64,000 bases of DNA from Methyloprofundus sedimenti (GCF_002072955.1 NZ_LPUF01000001.1:653001-717000); one strand, 5' to 3'; positions 19,313-31,276 are shown, counted from the first letter of the stretch. Made by a program: numbers and translations. Notes: a model not told the origin generated them from the sequence alone.

Positions 19313-21135
19313 ATGAATCAAGAACAGCAGCAGTCCCAACTTAAACAATTAATTGCTAAAGGAAAAGCACAAGGTTATTTAACTTATTCCGAAGTTAATG
19401 ATCACTTGCCTAGTGAAATAGTTGACCCTGAACAAATAGAAGATATTATTGGTATGATCAATGGCCTTGGTATCAAGGTTCATGAGTCTGCCCCGGATGA
19501 TGAAGATTTATCTGAGGAAGTTGCCTCTGATGACGATGACGATGATGCAGAAGAAGTTGCAGCATTGGCTTCGGTTGATAGTGAGTTTGGGCGTACCACT
19601 GATCCAGTCAGAATGTATATGCGTGAAATGGGCTCCGTTGGTTTGTTAACCCGGCCAGAAGAGTTGAAGATTGCACGTAGAATTGAAGAGGGTCAGCGCC
19701 AGATTGTTCGGGCTGTTTCTCGCTCCAAGCTCGTTATTGACTCATTGTTTGCTGATTTTGCAACCATCGGAGAAGAAAATGGTTTGCGTTTAACCGATAT
19801 TCTAAGTGACTTTATCGACCTGAATGAGCCAGATTATGATGATTCCAGAGTCGCTGCAACTCCGGTAGATGCTGCTGACAATGACGCGGATGACGCTGAA
19901 GATGAAGCTCCTGAGCCAACGGGTGCAACCTTTGAAGAGGCTCAAGAAAAAATTTCCGAAATTAGGGTAGCATATAAACGTGTTGAAGCTTCTATAAAAA
20001 AGCATGGCTATCAGCATGATAAAACTGAACAGGAATTTGAAAATCTTTCTGAGCGTTTTCTTGAAGTTAAATGGGCTCCTCAGTACTTCAAAAAACAAGT
20101 TGCTATGGTTGCGGGGATCACGAAAAGCATTCGTGAACAAGAAAGAAATATTATGGAGCTTTGCGTTAAGCAGGCGAAAATAAATCGTAAGGATTTTATT
20201 GATAATTTTATTGGCAATGAAGCAAATTTAAAATGGTTATCCCGCTTTGCAGATAAAGATGAGGCAATTGCAGCTGTTTTAAAGTTAAAAGAGAAAGAAA
20301 TTAAAAGAGTAGAGGCGCATTTTGCTGCAATAGAAGAAAGTCATGGGTTGTCCATTACCGAGCTGAAAGATATTAGCCGCCGTGTGTCTATCGGTGAAGC
20401 AAAGTCCAGACGCGCAAAAAAAGATATGATTGAAGCCAATTTAAGACTGGTGATTTCAATTGCAAAAAATATACTAATCGCGGTTTGCAGTTTTTGGATT
20501 TAATTCAAGAAGGAAATATCGGTTTAATGAAAGCGGTTGATAAATTTGAATACCGTCGCGGTTATAAATTTTCGACCTATGCAACCTGGTGGATACGTCA
20601 GGCAATTACGCGTTCAATTGCGGATCAGGCAAGAACAATACGTATACCAGTGCATATGATTGAAACGATTAATAAATTAAATCGTATTTCAAGACAGATT
20701 ATGCAGGAAAAAGGCAGAGAGGCAACGCCTGAAGAATTAGCGGTACATATGGAGATGCCAGAGGATAAGGTACGTAAGGTACTAAAAATTGCTAAAGAAC
20801 CCATTTCTATGGAAACGCCGATAGGTGATGATGAAGATTCACATTTAGGTGATTTTATTGAAGATTCAAAGATGCTTTCACCGGTTGAGTCTGCTACAAT
20901 AGAAGGCTTGAAAGAATCCACTCAAGGTGTATTAGCAGGGCTAACGGCACGAGAGTCGAAAGTGCTACGTATGCGTTTTGGTATTAATATGAATACTGAT
21001 CATACGCTGGAAGAAGTTGGTAAGCAGTTTGATGTAACTCGTGAGCGCATTAGACAGATTGAGGCGAAAGCGTTACGTAAGTTACGCCATCCATCGCGCT
21101 CTGATCAGTTAAGATGCTTTTTAGACGCAGAATAA
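19313..21135 (+). CDS. rpoD: RNA polymerase sigma-70 factor RpoD, frame broken by one base
   Basis: RpoD is the housekeeping sigma factor. Region 1.1 (residues 1-80), an acidic stretch, region 1.2 ([21 protein letters not shown]), the non-conserved insert and the start of region 2 are read in one frame that stops at 20503. Regions 2.2 to 4.2 ([20 protein letters not shown], the [10 protein letters not shown] core, [18 protein letters not shown]) continue in another frame from 20485 to 21135. The expected codons GCA AAA AAA TAT ACT AAT CGC become GCA AAA AAT ATA CTA because an A-run at 20464-20469 has six A instead of seven. Restoring one A gives about 607 aa, a normal length. As the gene is essential, a sequencing or assembly error is likeliest. 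Confidence 0.93.
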
Positions 21136-21159
21136 TGCGCATCTAAAGTTTTAAGTTTA

Positions 21160-21236
21160 GGGCCCTTAGCTCAGTTGGTTAGAGCATCCGACTCATAATC
21201 GGCAGGTCCCCAGTTCGAGTCTGGGAGGGCCCACCA
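21160..21236 (+). tRNA. tRNA with CAU anticodon, probably tRNA-Ile2
   Basis: A 77-nt cloverleaf with encoded CCA is seen. The acceptor GGGCCCT pairs with AGGGCCC (21226-21232), and the D arm is TAGCTCAGTTGGTTAGAGCA. The anticodon loop CTCATAA carries CAT, and the T arm is CCCAGTTCGAGTCTGGG. The acceptor resembles E. coli ileX, whose C34 is modified to lysidine, more than elongator Met. Identity between Ile2 and Met cannot be settled by eye. The top pair of the anticodon stem is a T-C mismatch. Confidence 0.9.
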
Positions 21237-21244
21237 TACATAGA

Positions 21245-21273
21245 AAGGCTGCCTTAGGCAGCCTTTTTTTTTA
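21245..21273 (+). terminator. Rho-independent terminator after the tRNA
   Basis: AGGCTGCC, TTA and GGCAGCCT form an 8-bp GC-rich stem with a 3-nt loop, followed by a run of nine or so T. It ends the rpoD-tRNA transcript before metK. Confidence 0.9.
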
Positions 21274-21334
21274 TACCTGAGCGCATATACAGGTTCAGGG
21301 TTATATTTATCCCTTATTAAAGAAGGACCATAAA

Positions 21335-22495
21335 ATGAGCAATAATTATATTTTTACTTCTGAGTCGGTCTCAGAAGGTCATCCTGATAAAGTTGCTGAT
21401 CAGATTTCCGATGCAATTTTAGATTCTCTACTTGCAAAAGATCCTAATTCACGAGTGGCGTGTGAAACGCTAGTTAAAACTGGAATGGTTCTTATTGCTG
21501 GAGAAATTACCACTAATGCCTGGGTTGATACGGAAGAGGTGGTGAGAGGAGTCGTTAAAGAAATAGGTTATAACAGCTCGGAAATTGGTTTTGATTATGA
21601 AAGTTGCGCAGTCCTAAATGCTATAGGTAAACAATCTGCCGATATTTCCATGGGGGTTGACGATAGCGAAGATCATGAACAGGGTGCTGGAGATCAGGGT
21701 TTAATGTTTGGTTATGCCAGCAATGAAACTGATGTATTAATGCCTGCCCCCATTACTTTCGCGCATCTTTTAATGAAGCGTCAGGCAGAAGTGCGTAAAA
21801 ATGGTACTTTGCCCTGGTTGCGCCCAGATGCAAAAAGTCAGATTACCTTTCGTTATGAAAATAACAAGCCAGTTGCCATAGATGCAGTGGTTTTATCGAC
21901 TCAGCATTCACCTGAAATGGGCGGTAAACTACTAGAAGAAGCGGTAATGGATGAAATTATTCTACCTACTTTACCGAAAGAGTGGTTGCATGCAGGTACG
22001 AAATATTTCATTAACCCAACTGGTCAATTTATTATTGGTGGTCCTGTCGGAGATTGTGGATTAACGGGTCGTAAAATAATTGTTGATACTTACGGCGGTA
22101 TGGCTAGACATGGTGGTGGTGCCTTTTCAGGCAAAGATCCTTCAAAAGTGGACCGCTCGGCAGCCTATATGTGTCGTTATGTCGCAAAAAATATTGTTGC
22201 AGCCGGACTGGCGCAGCGCTGTGAGATTCAAGTGTCTTATGCGATTGGTGTGGCTGAACCTACCTCTATCAGTGTGGAAACTTTTGGTACGGGTAAAATC
22301 AGCGAAGACAGGATGGTTGATATCATTAGAGATGTTTTTGATTTAAGACCTAAAGGTTTGATTGCTATGCTGGATTTATTAAAGCCTATCTATTTACCTA
22401 CAGCTGCTTACGGACATTTTGGTCGGACTGAAGATACATTCAGTTGGGAAAAAACAGATAAAGTTGATGCTTTAAAAAGCGCTGCAGGTCTTTAA
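21335..22495 (+). CDS. metK: S-adenosylmethionine synthetase
   Basis: MetK makes SAM from methionine and ATP. The 386-aa protein has [21 protein letters not shown] at the N-terminus, [12 protein letters not shown] near 125 and the P-loop-like [19 protein letters not shown] near 260. It begins a metK-ahcY-metF cluster that covers SAM formation, SAH removal and methyl-folate supply. No SAM or SAH riboswitch was recognised in its short leader. Confidence 0.98.
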   Translation: MSNNYIFTSESVSEGHPDKVADQISDAILDSLLAKDPNSRVACETLVKTGMVLIAGEITTNAWVDTEEVVRGVVKEIGYNSSEIGFDYESCAVLNAIGKQSADISMGVDDSEDHEQGAGDQGLMFGYASNETDVLMPAPITFAHLLMKRQAEVRKNGTLPWLRPDAKSQITFRYENNKPVAIDAVVLSTQHSPEMGGKLLEEAVMDEIILPTLPKEWLHAGTKYFINPTGQFIIGGPVGDCGLTGRKIIVDTYGGMARHGGGAFSGKDPSKVDRSAAYMCRYVAKNIVAAGLAQRCEIQVSYAIGVAEPTSISVETFGTGKISEDRMVDIIRDVFDLRPKGLIAMLDLLKPIYLPTAAYGHFGRTEDTFSWEKTDKVDALKSAAGL

Positions 22496-22519
22496 CATTA
22501 AATAAACTGGATATTAAAC

Positions 22520-23812
22520 ATGAGTTCACAAGATTATAAAGTAGCCGATATGGCTTTGGCTGGATGGGGCCGTAAAGAAACATTAATTGCTGAAACGGAA
22601 ATGCCAGGTTTAATGGCTTTACGTGAAGAATTCGGTGCAGCACAACCGTTAAAAGGTGCGCGTATTGCCGGATGTTTGCATATGACAATTCAAACTGCAG
22701 TATTGATAGAAACGCTAACTGCGTTAGGTGCTGAAGTACGCTGGTCTTCATGTAATATATTTTCGACACAGGATCATGCAGCTGCAGCAATGGCTGCAGC
22801 GGGTATTCCTGTATTTGCCTGGAAAGGTGAAACTGAAGAAGAAGCTGAATGGTGTATTGAACAAACCATTATTGGGCCTAATGGCTGGCGCCCGAATATG
22901 ATTCTTGATGATGGCGGTGATTTAACCGTGATGATGCACACTAAATTCCCGGAATTAATGGCTGATGTTAAAGGGCTTTCTGAGGAAACCACGACGGGTG
23001 TATTACGTTTGTATGAAATGGTTGCTAAAGGTACTTTAAAAGTACCTGCATTCAATGTAAACGATTCTGTGACTAAATCTAAATTCGATAACTTATATGG
23101 TTGCCGTGAATCTTTGGTTGACGGTATTAAACGAGCTACAGATGTAATGATCGCCGGTAAAATTGCAGTGGTTTGTGGTTATGGTGATGTTGGTAAGGGG
23201 TGTGCGCAATCTCTGCGTGGCTTAGGTGCTACTGTTTGGATAACTGAGATTGATCCAATTTGTGCACTACAGGCATCAATGGAAGGTTTTCGTGTTGTGA
23301 CGATGGAAGATGCTGCGCCACAAGCTAATATCTTTGTAACAGCAACGGGTAATTATCATGTTATTACTCATGAGCATATGCAAGCGATGAAAAATAACGC
23401 TATCGTGTGTAATATCGGTCACTTTGATTCAGAGATTGAAATTGCAGCACTACGCCAGTACACATGGGATAACATTAAACCTCAAGTCGATCATGTGATC
23501 TTTGCTGATGGTAAAAAAATAATTGTCCTGGCGGAAGGTCGTTTAGTAAACCTGGGTTGTGCAACAGGTCATCCTAGTTTTGTGATGTCTAATTCTTTCT
23601 GCAACCAGGTTTTGGCTCAGATGGAATTATGGGAAAATGCGGCTGATTACGAAAATAAAGTTTACATTTTACCGAAAAAACTAGATGAAAAAGTCGCTCG
23701 TTCGCATTTAGAACAGCTGGGTGTGCAATTAACACAACTGACATCTGAGCAAGCTGAATATATTAGCGTACCGGTTGAAGGCCCTTACAAAGCGGACCAT
23801 TACCGTTACTAA
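22520..23812 (+). CDS. ahcY: Adenosylhomocysteinase
   Basis: AhcY cleaves SAH to adenosine and homocysteine, relieving product inhibition of methyltransferases. The 430-aa protein has [16 protein letters not shown], the substrate-binding [13 protein letters not shown], and the NAD-binding [20 protein letters not shown] near residue 217. It ends in the typical KADHYRY. The gap from metK is 24 bp, so the two are probably co-transcribed. Confidence 0.98.
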   Translation: MSSQDYKVADMALAGWGRKETLIAETEMPGLMALREEFGAAQPLKGARIAGCLHMTIQTAVLIETLTALGAEVRWSSCNIFSTQDHAAAAMAAAGIPVFAWKGETEEEAEWCIEQTIIGPNGWRPNMILDDGGDLTVMMHTKFPELMADVKGLSEETTTGVLRLYEMVAKGTLKVPAFNVNDSVTKSKFDNLYGCRESLVDGIKRATDVMIAGKIAVVCGYGDVGKGCAQSLRGLGATVWITEIDPICALQASMEGFRVVTMEDAAPQANIFVTATGNYHVITHEHMQAMKNNAIVCNIGHFDSEIEIAALRQYTWDNIKPQVDHVIFADGKKIIVLAEGRLVNLGCATGHPSFVMSNSFCNQVLAQMELWENAADYENKVYILPKKLDEKVARSHLEQLGVQLTQLTSEQAEYISVPVEGPYKADHYRY

Positions 23813-23826
23813 TATTCAATGTTGGT

Positions 23827-23867
23827 CCGGGTTATTTATCATGCAAGGTACAGAGCAGATAACCCGG
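23827..23867 (+). promoter_or_regulatory. Inverted repeat between ahcY and metF
   Basis: CCGGGTTAT at 23827-23835 and ATAACCCGG at 23859-23867 are perfect complements with a 23-nt loop. No T-run follows, so a terminator is unlikely. It could be an mRNA element or an operator controlling metF. Function is unknown. Confidence 0.4.
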
Positions 23868-23968
23868 CTCCGTTATCCAGGATTGATATTGGGCTTATGT
23901 TGTTTTTTACCAAACAATAATAAATCTAATCTGACCTACACTATATTATTGGCCCTTATGCTTAAAAT

Positions 23969-24817
23969 ATGATGATGACAAAAGAAAACAAGGCAGACTT
24001 ATTTAGTTTTGAATTTTATCCACCCAAAACAGAAGAGGGGGCGGCCAATTTAGAACAGGTTCATCGTGATCTGGCCAAACTAAATCCAGACTTTTTCTCG
24101 GTAACATTTGGTGCTGGTGGATCAACACGCGATAAGACCTATGATACTGTAGTTAAAATTCAAAAAAGTGAAATAGCTGCTGCGCCTCATTTATCCTGTG
24201 TTGCTTCAACTAAAGAAAATATCCGTGATATATTAAAAAATTACCGCGAGCATGGCGTATCTAAAATTGTCGCCTTGCGCGGTGATTTACCTTCAGGCAT
24301 GATGTCTGCCGGCGAATTTCGTTTTGCGAATGAATTAGTCGAGTTTATTCGGGCGGAAACGGGTGACCATTTTCAGATCCATGTTGCTGGATATCCAGAG
24401 ATCCACCCTCAAGCCAAGAATGCCACTGAAGACTTTAACAACTTTAAACGAAAAGTCGATGCTGGTGCGGATTCAGTGATTACTCAGTATTTTTATAATG
24501 CAGAAGCTTATTTTTACTTTATGGATAAATGTGAAAAAAATGGCATAGATATTCCCGTTGTGCCGGGTATTATGCCGATAACCAATTATTCACAATTGTT
24601 TCGTTTTTCCGATATGTGTGGTGCAGATATTCCACGCTGGATGCGTAAAACACTGGAATGTTTTGGTGATGACAAGGCTTCAATTATGGCTTTTGGTGAA
24701 GACGTGGTGTCTAAATTATGCCAGCAATTACTGGATAATGGTGCACCGGGTTTGCATTTTTATACCATGAATCAATCAAAAGCAACTTTGGCAGTTTGGA
24801 ATAATCTGAAGTTTTAA
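23969..24817 (+). CDS. metF: 5,10-methylenetetrahydrofolate reductase
   Basis: MetF reduces methylene-THF to methyl-THF with FAD, feeding methionine synthesis. The 282-aa TIM barrel shows FSFEFYPPKTEEGAANL at the N-terminus, SVTFGAGGSTRDKTYD, ALRGDLP near residue 110, and ITQYFYNAEAYFYFMD. The start has three consecutive ATG codons (23969-23977), so the exact first Met is uncertain. It follows ahcY after 156 bp. Confidence 0.96.
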   Translation: MMMTKENKADLFSFEFYPPKTEEGAANLEQVHRDLAKLNPDFFSVTFGAGGSTRDKTYDTVVKIQKSEIAAAPHLSCVASTKENIRDILKNYREHGVSKIVALRGDLPSGMMSAGEFRFANELVEFIRAETGDHFQIHVAGYPEIHPQAKNATEDFNNFKRKVDAGADSVITQYFYNAEAYFYFMDKCEKNGIDIPVVPGIMPITNYSQLFRFSDMCGADIPRWMRKTLECFGDDKASIMAFGEDVVSKLCQQLLDNGAPGLHFYTMNQSKATLAVWNNLKF

Positions 24818-24840
24818 TCAGTTACTAAACTTGTTATCAA

Positions 24841-24880
24841 AAAGGCAGGCAAGGCATAATATGCTTTGCCTGCCTTTTTT
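24841..24880 (+). terminator. Strong terminator after metF
   Basis: AAAGGCAGGCAAGGCATA pairs with TGCTTTGCCTGCCTTT around a short loop and is followed by more T. A stem of about 17 pairs with a T-run makes this a clear rho-independent terminator, and it could also work from the other side. Confidence 0.9.
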
Positions 24881-25029
24881 ATTGCACTCGTTCCTATGCA
24901 GAGCGCAACGAGTCGAAAGCAAGAGCTTCAAGTCCTTCATGGTAAAGTAAGAACATTTGCCTGGAGTCAGTGCCAGATGCCCGCTTATATTGAACGAGTC
25001 CGGGTAAGCAAGGTGTTTTAGGAAAGATT

Positions 25030-25773
25030 ATGAGAGTTTCACGATTATATGTTGCTATGCCTTTGGTTTTACATGAAACCATTGAGCTGGATGAAGATAG
25101 CGCCCATTACTTGCGTACGGTTTTAAGACTAAAGAAAACGCAAACAATTACCTTATTTAATGGTGAAGGTGGCGAGTATCAGGGCAAAGTTGTTGAGGTA
25201 TCACGAAAACGTGTATTAATTGAGCTATTGTCTTTTACTAATCGGAGTGTCGAGTCAGGCTTGCATGTTATTTTAGGATTAGGAGTGTCGCGCGGCGATC
25301 GTATGGATTTTTCGGTGCAAAAATCAGTAGAATTAGGCATAGCAAAGATTACACCCTTGCAAACGGAACGGTGTGTTGTACAGTTAAAAGCAGAAAAAGG
25401 TCAGAATAAAGTACGGCATTGGCAGAAAATCGCACAGCATGCGACTGAACAAAGTGGACGTACTTTTAGGCCTACGGTTGAAGCTGTTGAAAATATTGAG
25501 GCATGGGTAAAGCAGCAGACTGGTCTTAAGCTTTTTTTAGACCCATTTGCTACGCGAACCCTTAAACAATTACAGCCAGAAGGTAGGCAAGTTACTTTAT
25601 TAGCGGGGCCTGAAGGTGGATTTTCCGAACAAGAGCGTGAAATGGCAAAGCAGGCCGGGTTTATTCCCGTGCAGATGGGGCCACGCATTTTACGTACTGA
25701 AACAGCCGCGCTCACCGCTATAACAGCGGTACAGGTTTTATGGGGCGATTTAGGAAGAGAAGATGCTGAATAA
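25030..25773 (+). CDS. rsmE: 16S rRNA m3U1498 methyltransferase RsmE
   Basis: RsmE methylates U1498 of 16S rRNA. The 247-aa protein has the N-terminal PUA-like domain (HYLRTVLRLKKTQTITLFNGEGGEY) and the C-terminal SPOUT knot with LLAGPEGGFSEQE and MGPRILRTETAALTAI. It overlaps the next gene by 11 bp. Confidence 0.95.
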   Translation: MRVSRLYVAMPLVLHETIELDEDSAHYLRTVLRLKKTQTITLFNGEGGEYQGKVVEVSRKRVLIELLSFTNRSVESGLHVILGLGVSRGDRMDFSVQKSVELGIAKITPLQTERCVVQLKAEKGQNKVRHWQKIAQHATEQSGRTFRPTVEAVENIEAWVKQQTGLKLFLDPFATRTLKQLQPEGRQVTLLAGPEGGFSEQEREMAKQAGFIPVQMGPRILRTETAALTAITAVQVLWGDLGREDAE

Positions 25774-26653
25774 AACGCTAATAAGCTTAATACCTTTTTT
25801 AGTGCTGCTGCTTTTTTCCATCATTGCCTGTTTTATCGGTTACGCAATCTTTATTTTGCTGGATGGGGCGGCTGAGTTGAGTCGAATTATAAGTCGAGTG
25901 ACGCAGGTCATGCTGATTTTAAGTATATATCCGCTAATGCGCTGGTTAGATATCAGTATCGCAGATATGGGATTTGCGCCTGTTAAAGTATTTCTTAAGC
26001 AAATGACGGGAGGTATGGTTTTAGGTTTGGCTACTTTGTTGCCTGTGCTGGTACTCAACTATGCTCTGGGAATTACGGTTGTTGATATGCATAATGTTTG
26101 GGCTTTAGATAAGTTGCTTATTAGTTTGTTAGTGGCTTTTTTATTGGCTTTGATGATTTCATTATTAGAAGAGCCCATGTTTAGAGGGATTTTAATTTCT
26201 GCTTATATAAAGCGTATCGGAATAACAGGGACTATTTTCGTGAGTTCTTTGTATTATGCTGTATTGCATTTTATTAAAACAAAAACATCTATAGCCGTTG
26301 AAGAGGCTGAGTTTTCAGATAGTTTTAAACTTTTATTAGAAGCCTTTGAAAATTTATTGAATCCTGATAACTTTGGAGCTTTATGGGCATTAATAATGGT
26401 GGGATTTTTTTTGGCCGTAATGCGCACCCGACTGCAGCTTGGTCTGGCGTGGTGCATAGGTTGCCATGCAGCGTGGGTATGGCAGATTAAAATGGCGCAT
26501 AAAATAACAACAGTAGATCAGAACTCGGAATTGCTTTATTTGGTCAGTCCATATGATGGTGTTATTGGTCCAATGGTAGCAATATGGTTGACTCTGGTTT
26601 TAGGTGTTTATCTGGCTTATGAGCAGTTTGTAAAAAATAAGCAACAGGGGTAG
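25763..26653 (+). CDS. CPBP-family intramembrane protease-like protein
   Basis: The 296-aa protein has about seven hydrophobic segments and CPBP (Abi) motif 1, LLEEPMFRGIL, near residue 135. A histidine motif follows (YYAVLHFI), and a second His occurs in CIGCHAAWVW. These resemble the metal-binding residues of Rce1/CPBP glutamyl proteases. The substrate is unknown. The start overlaps rsmE, which implies coupling. Confidence 0.85.
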   Translation: MLNKTLISLIPFLVLLLFSIIACFIGYAIFILLDGAAELSRIISRVTQVMLILSIYPLMRWLDISIADMGFAPVKVFLKQMTGGMVLGLATLLPVLVLNYALGITVVDMHNVWALDKLLISLLVAFLLALMISLLEEPMFRGILISAYIKRIGITGTIFVSSLYYAVLHFIKTKTSIAVEEAEFSDSFKLLLEAFENLLNPDNFGALWALIMVGFFLAVMRTRLQLGLAWCIGCHAAWVWQIKMAHKITTVDQNSELLYLVSPYDGVIGPMVAIWLTLVLGVYLAYEQFVKNKQQG

Positions 26654-26712
26654 GCTTTAGCCTAAAAGTCTACCCCAACAAGATGACTATAAAATGAATA
26701 ATAAAAAGGGTT

Positions 26713-27195
26713 TTAATCCCTGAAATTATTAAATTGCAATGGCTGTTCTAGCTCCTGCCCGCGCAAAATCTGCATTGTTTCTTGCAGGTCATCTCTTTTT
26801 TTACCGGTTACCCGGATTTTTTCGCCTTCAATGGCTGTCTGTACCTTAACCTTGCTATCTTTAATAATCTTAATAATTTGTTTTGCTAAAGGTTTATCAA
26901 TACCTTCTTTAAGTGATAGCGGTTGTTGTGCTGTTTTTGCAGTTTCTTTTACATCGCCAGTTTCTAAGCAGCTAATATCTATGCCGCGCTTAGTCATTTT
27001 AGAAAATAAAATGGGCAGCATTTGTTGTAGCTGGAAAGGTGATGCGGCTTTCATCAAGATGGATCCATCATTTAATTCAAATTCTGCATTAGAGCCTTTA
27101 AAATCAAAACGAGCACCTACTTCTTTGTTGGCCTGGTCTATAGCATTTTGTGCTTCGTGCATATCAAGTTCTGAAACAATGTCAAAAGACGGCAT
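26713..27195 (-). CDS. YajQ-family nucleotide-binding protein
   Basis: This 160-aa protein begins MPSFDIVSELDMHEAQNAIDQA and has EVGARFDFKGSNAEFEL and KMTKRGIDISCLETGDVK, which mark the YajQ (UPF0234) family. Some members bind cyclic di-GMP and act in virulence regulation. The role here is unknown. It lies 13 bp downstream of cca on the same strand. Confidence 0.93.
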   Translation of the reverse strand: MPSFDIVSELDMHEAQNAIDQANKEVGARFDFKGSNAEFELNDGSILMKAASPFQLQQMLPILFSKMTKRGIDISCLETGDVKETAKTAQQPLSLKEGIDKPLAKQIIKIIKDSKVKVQTAIEGEKIRVTGKKRDDLQETMQILRGQELEQPLQFNNFRD

Positions 27196-27208
27196 ATTAA
27201 ATCCTGTT

Positions 27209-28444
27209 TTATAAATTTTGGGTGAAATGGTGTTTTATTTTACTAATTTCATGAGTGCGCAGTCTATGGATGGCTAAGCCAATTTCTTTACCTTGCAAAT
27301 TTTCGTCCGTAACCGCTGTGCTATCTATGCACTTGGCAGCCTTTAAGGCTGCTCGAATATAATCCGCCTGGGGGTAGGGCTGATTTTCAAGCCCCTGGCG
27401 ACCCCTGGCATCCGCTTCGCAGGCTAGCAAAAAATCACTGATTTGATTTTGCTTTTTAAAGGCACCTATACTGGCAAGCATATCGCATAGTGTGCCCGGC
27501 CGTAATTCAAAGGCGCGATGACAATGGGTATGGTATTGCATCACCTGTAAAGCCAGTTTTTGATGATTATTAGGTATTCGAAGGCGCTGGCAAAGCGTTT
27601 TCAATGCATTGATGCCCAGGGTCTCATGTCCGTGATGACTGGGCCATTTTTCAGCTGGCGTTAGAGCTTTGCCTAAATCATGCGTCAGGGCAGCAAAGCG
27701 CACCGTAGTTTTATCACTCAATAAAGCGGCCTGTTCCAGCACCATTAATACATGTATCCCGGTATCAATTTCCGGGTGATGCTGGGCAGGCTGCGGGACA
27801 CCAAACAGGGCGTCTAACTCTGGAAAAATACGTGCCAGTGCATTGCAATCGCGTAAAGCCTGGAAGTAGGCGGCAGGTGATTGTTCGCTTAATGCTTTGG
27901 CTGTTTCAGCCCAAACTCGCTCCGGTACGAGGTGATCAATTTCACCTTGCACCACCATTTCATGCAAAAGTTTTTGTGTCTCAGGTGCAATACTGAATCC
28001 TAAGTGTTGATAACGGGCACAAAATCTTGCAATGCGCAATACCCGCACAGGGTCTTCACAAAAAGCAGGTGAAATATGGCGAAATATTTTGTTCTCAAGG
28101 TCTTTCTGCCCCCCGTAAGGATCGAATATTTCACCATTATCCATAATAGCCATGGCATTAATGGTCAAATCTCTGCGTATAAGATCATCTTCCAGACTAA
28201 CATCGGGTGTGGCATGGACAGCAAAGCCTTTGTATCCGTGAGTGGTTTTTCTTTCGATGCGAGCCAGAGCATACTCATCTTTTGTTTCTGGATGCAGAAA
28301 CACCGGGAAATCTCTGCCTACTTCAGTATAGCCACGTGCGATCATGGCTTCCGGCGTCTCGCCAATGACCACCCAGTCCCGTTCGCGAACAGGAAGCTTA
28401 AGGAGTGTGTCACGTACTGCGCCGCCGACTAAATAGGCTTTCAT
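27209..28444 (-). CDS. cca: Multifunctional CCA-adding tRNA nucleotidyltransferase
   Basis: Cca builds or repairs the tRNA 3' CCA end without a template. The 411-aa protein starts MKAYLVGGAVRDTLLKLPVRERDWVVIG, in which the GGxVRD and DxD-type metal residues are seen. RRDLTINAMA and the RxxRF region follow. A C-terminal HD domain (FAALTHDLGKALTPAEKWPSHHGHE, near residue 250) gives the phosphohydrolase activities of the long gammaproteobacterial form. Confidence 0.97.
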   Translation of the reverse strand: MKAYLVGGAVRDTLLKLPVRERDWVVIGETPEAMIARGYTEVGRDFPVFLHPETKDEYALARIERKTTHGYKGFAVHATPDVSLEDDLIRRDLTINAMAIMDNGEIFDPYGGQKDLENKIFRHISPAFCEDPVRVLRIARFCARYQHLGFSIAPETQKLLHEMVVQGEIDHLVPERVWAETAKALSEQSPAAYFQALRDCNALARIFPELDALFGVPQPAQHHPEIDTGIHVLMVLEQAALLSDKTTVRFAALTHDLGKALTPAEKWPSHHGHETLGINALKTLCQRLRIPNNHQKLALQVMQYHTHCHRAFELRPGTLCDMLASIGAFKKQNQISDFLLACEADARGRQGLENQPYPQADYIRAALKAAKCIDSTAVTDENLQGKEIGLAIHRLRTHEISKIKHHFTQNL

Positions 28445-28577
28445 TATAAAAATAAGTTTTTAATTAAATGTAAATGCATGATAAATGATTCGCGGACTAT
28501 TTGGAAATCTGCATTTTACTGAAAGACGAGTGTATAGTGTCAGGAATTGAATATTATAATGATTTATAGACAATAGA

Positions 28578-29378
28578 ATGTTAGAAATATTACTTATTTG
28601 CCTTGCTTTTGGTTGCTTTTCAGGTATTTTAGCGGGGCTTTTTGGTCTCGGGGGCGGCTTGGTGCTGGTGCCTTTTTTCCTTTTTTTGCTGGAATCACGT
28701 GGCATCGCGAATGAATTGCTTATGTTGATGGCGGTGGCAACCTCATTGGCAACAATGATTATTACTTCTATAGCGGCAACCTTAATGCAGCATCGTCTGG
28801 GTGCTGTAATCTGGAAGAGTGTTTTTAATTTATCTTGTGGTATTTTGTTTGGGGTAATTATAGGTACTATAGTAGCTGATTCGATTTCATCTGATAACTT
28901 ACGCTTTATCTTTGCCCTGTATATGTTATATGTCGCTATAGAGATGGCTGTGTCTAGCAAAATTGAAGCTAAGTTTAAGTCTCTTAGCGCGCGTACTATG
29001 ACTATGTCGGGCTCTGTTATAGGTTTTGTTTCTGCGGTATTAGGTATAGGTGGAGGAACTTTGACGGTTCCTTTGCTGGCCAGGCATCAGGTGCCAATGC
29101 GCAATGCAGTTGCAATTTCGAGTGCATGTGGTTTGCCTATAGCGGTTGTGGGAACGATAAGCTATGCAATATTGGGATGGCAAAAAATGGGTTTGCCTGA
29201 TGGCAGTGTGGGTTACGTATACATACCAGCCTTTTTAGGCGTAGTAATGAGCAGTATGTTAACTGCGCCTGTCGGTGCTAAATGGGCAAACAAATTGCCT
29301 ACAAGACAGCTGAAGCGTTATTTTTCTCTGTTGTTGTTTGTAGTGGCAGCCAAGCTATTATGGGCTATTTTTAAATAA
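28578..29378 (+). CDS. TauE/SafE (DUF81) family membrane permease
   Basis: The 266-aa protein has about eight hydrophobic helices and the two GLGGG-type repeats of the TauE/SafE family, FGLGGGLVLVPFF near residue 22 and LGIGGGTLTVPLL near 155. Members export sulfite, sulfoacetate or other anions, but the substrate here cannot be read from sequence. A rubredoxin gene follows after 14 bp. Confidence 0.9.
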   Translation: MLEILLICLAFGCFSGILAGLFGLGGGLVLVPFFLFLLESRGIANELLMLMAVATSLATMIITSIAATLMQHRLGAVIWKSVFNLSCGILFGVIIGTIVADSISSDNLRFIFALYMLYVAIEMAVSSKIEAKFKSLSARTMTMSGSVIGFVSAVLGIGGGTLTVPLLARHQVPMRNAVAISSACGLPIAVVGTISYAILGWQKMGLPDGSVGYVYIPAFLGVVMSSMLTAPVGAKWANKLPTRQLKRYFSLLLFVVAAKLLWAIFK

Positions 29379-29392
29379 GTCAGGAGTTTGCC

Positions 29393-29563
29393 ATGGTTGA
29401 ATATAAAAAATATCGTTGTATGGAATGTGAACATATTTATGACGAGGAAAAAGGTGACCCAGATAGCGGTTTAGCACCGGGAACATTATGGGATAATATT
29501 CCCGAGGATTGGGCTTGCCCCGTGTGTGGGGCGCCTAAAAGCTTTTTTAAGCTAATGGAATAA
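29393..29563 (+). CDS. Rubredoxin
   Basis: This short gene encodes 56 aa with the two iron-binding knuckles CMECEHIYDEEKGD (residues 9-22) and CPVCGAPKSFF (residues 42-52), and the core PEDWACP. Rubredoxins carry single electrons, in bacteria often to alkane hydroxylases or oxidative-stress enzymes. The ATG at 29393 is preceded by CAGGAG. No partner reductase is nearby. Confidence 0.96.
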   Translation: MVEYKKYRCMECEHIYDEEKGDPDSGLAPGTLWDNIPEDWACPVCGAPKSFFKLME

Positions 29564-29720
29564 CCCCGGTCCTTTTATTGAGGAAGGCATTGCCATGTCT
29601 GCAGGGAGATGCTTCAAACTGTTAATACGTAAAAGTGACTTTTAGCAGGGTTGAAGTCCTGCCTTGCGCACATTTTCATGTATCTTCAGCTTATGCTATT
29701 AAACGCGCATTAAATTATAG

Positions 29721-31226
<1,506 letters not shown>

Positions 31227-31253
31227 TAAGTAATCCAGTTGCAACCTTATATT

Positions 31254-31276
31254 TCGAGGCTCCTAGTGAGCCTCGA
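31254..31276 (+). terminator. Terminator after guaB
   Basis: TCGAGGCTC and GAGCCTCGA form a 9-bp stem around CTAGT, followed by TTTGTTT. It lies 28 bp after the guaB stop. Confidence 0.75.

Noticed and set aside
21274-21334. Possible SAM or SAH riboswitch before metK-ahcY
   Set aside because: The leader is only about 60 nt and shows none of the known SAM or SAH aptamer cores.
28460-28960. 166-codon minus-strand frame opposite the TauE/SafE gene
   Set aside because: It mirrors the hydrophobic permease gene and has low-complexity Ile/Ser/Lys content without a ribosome site.
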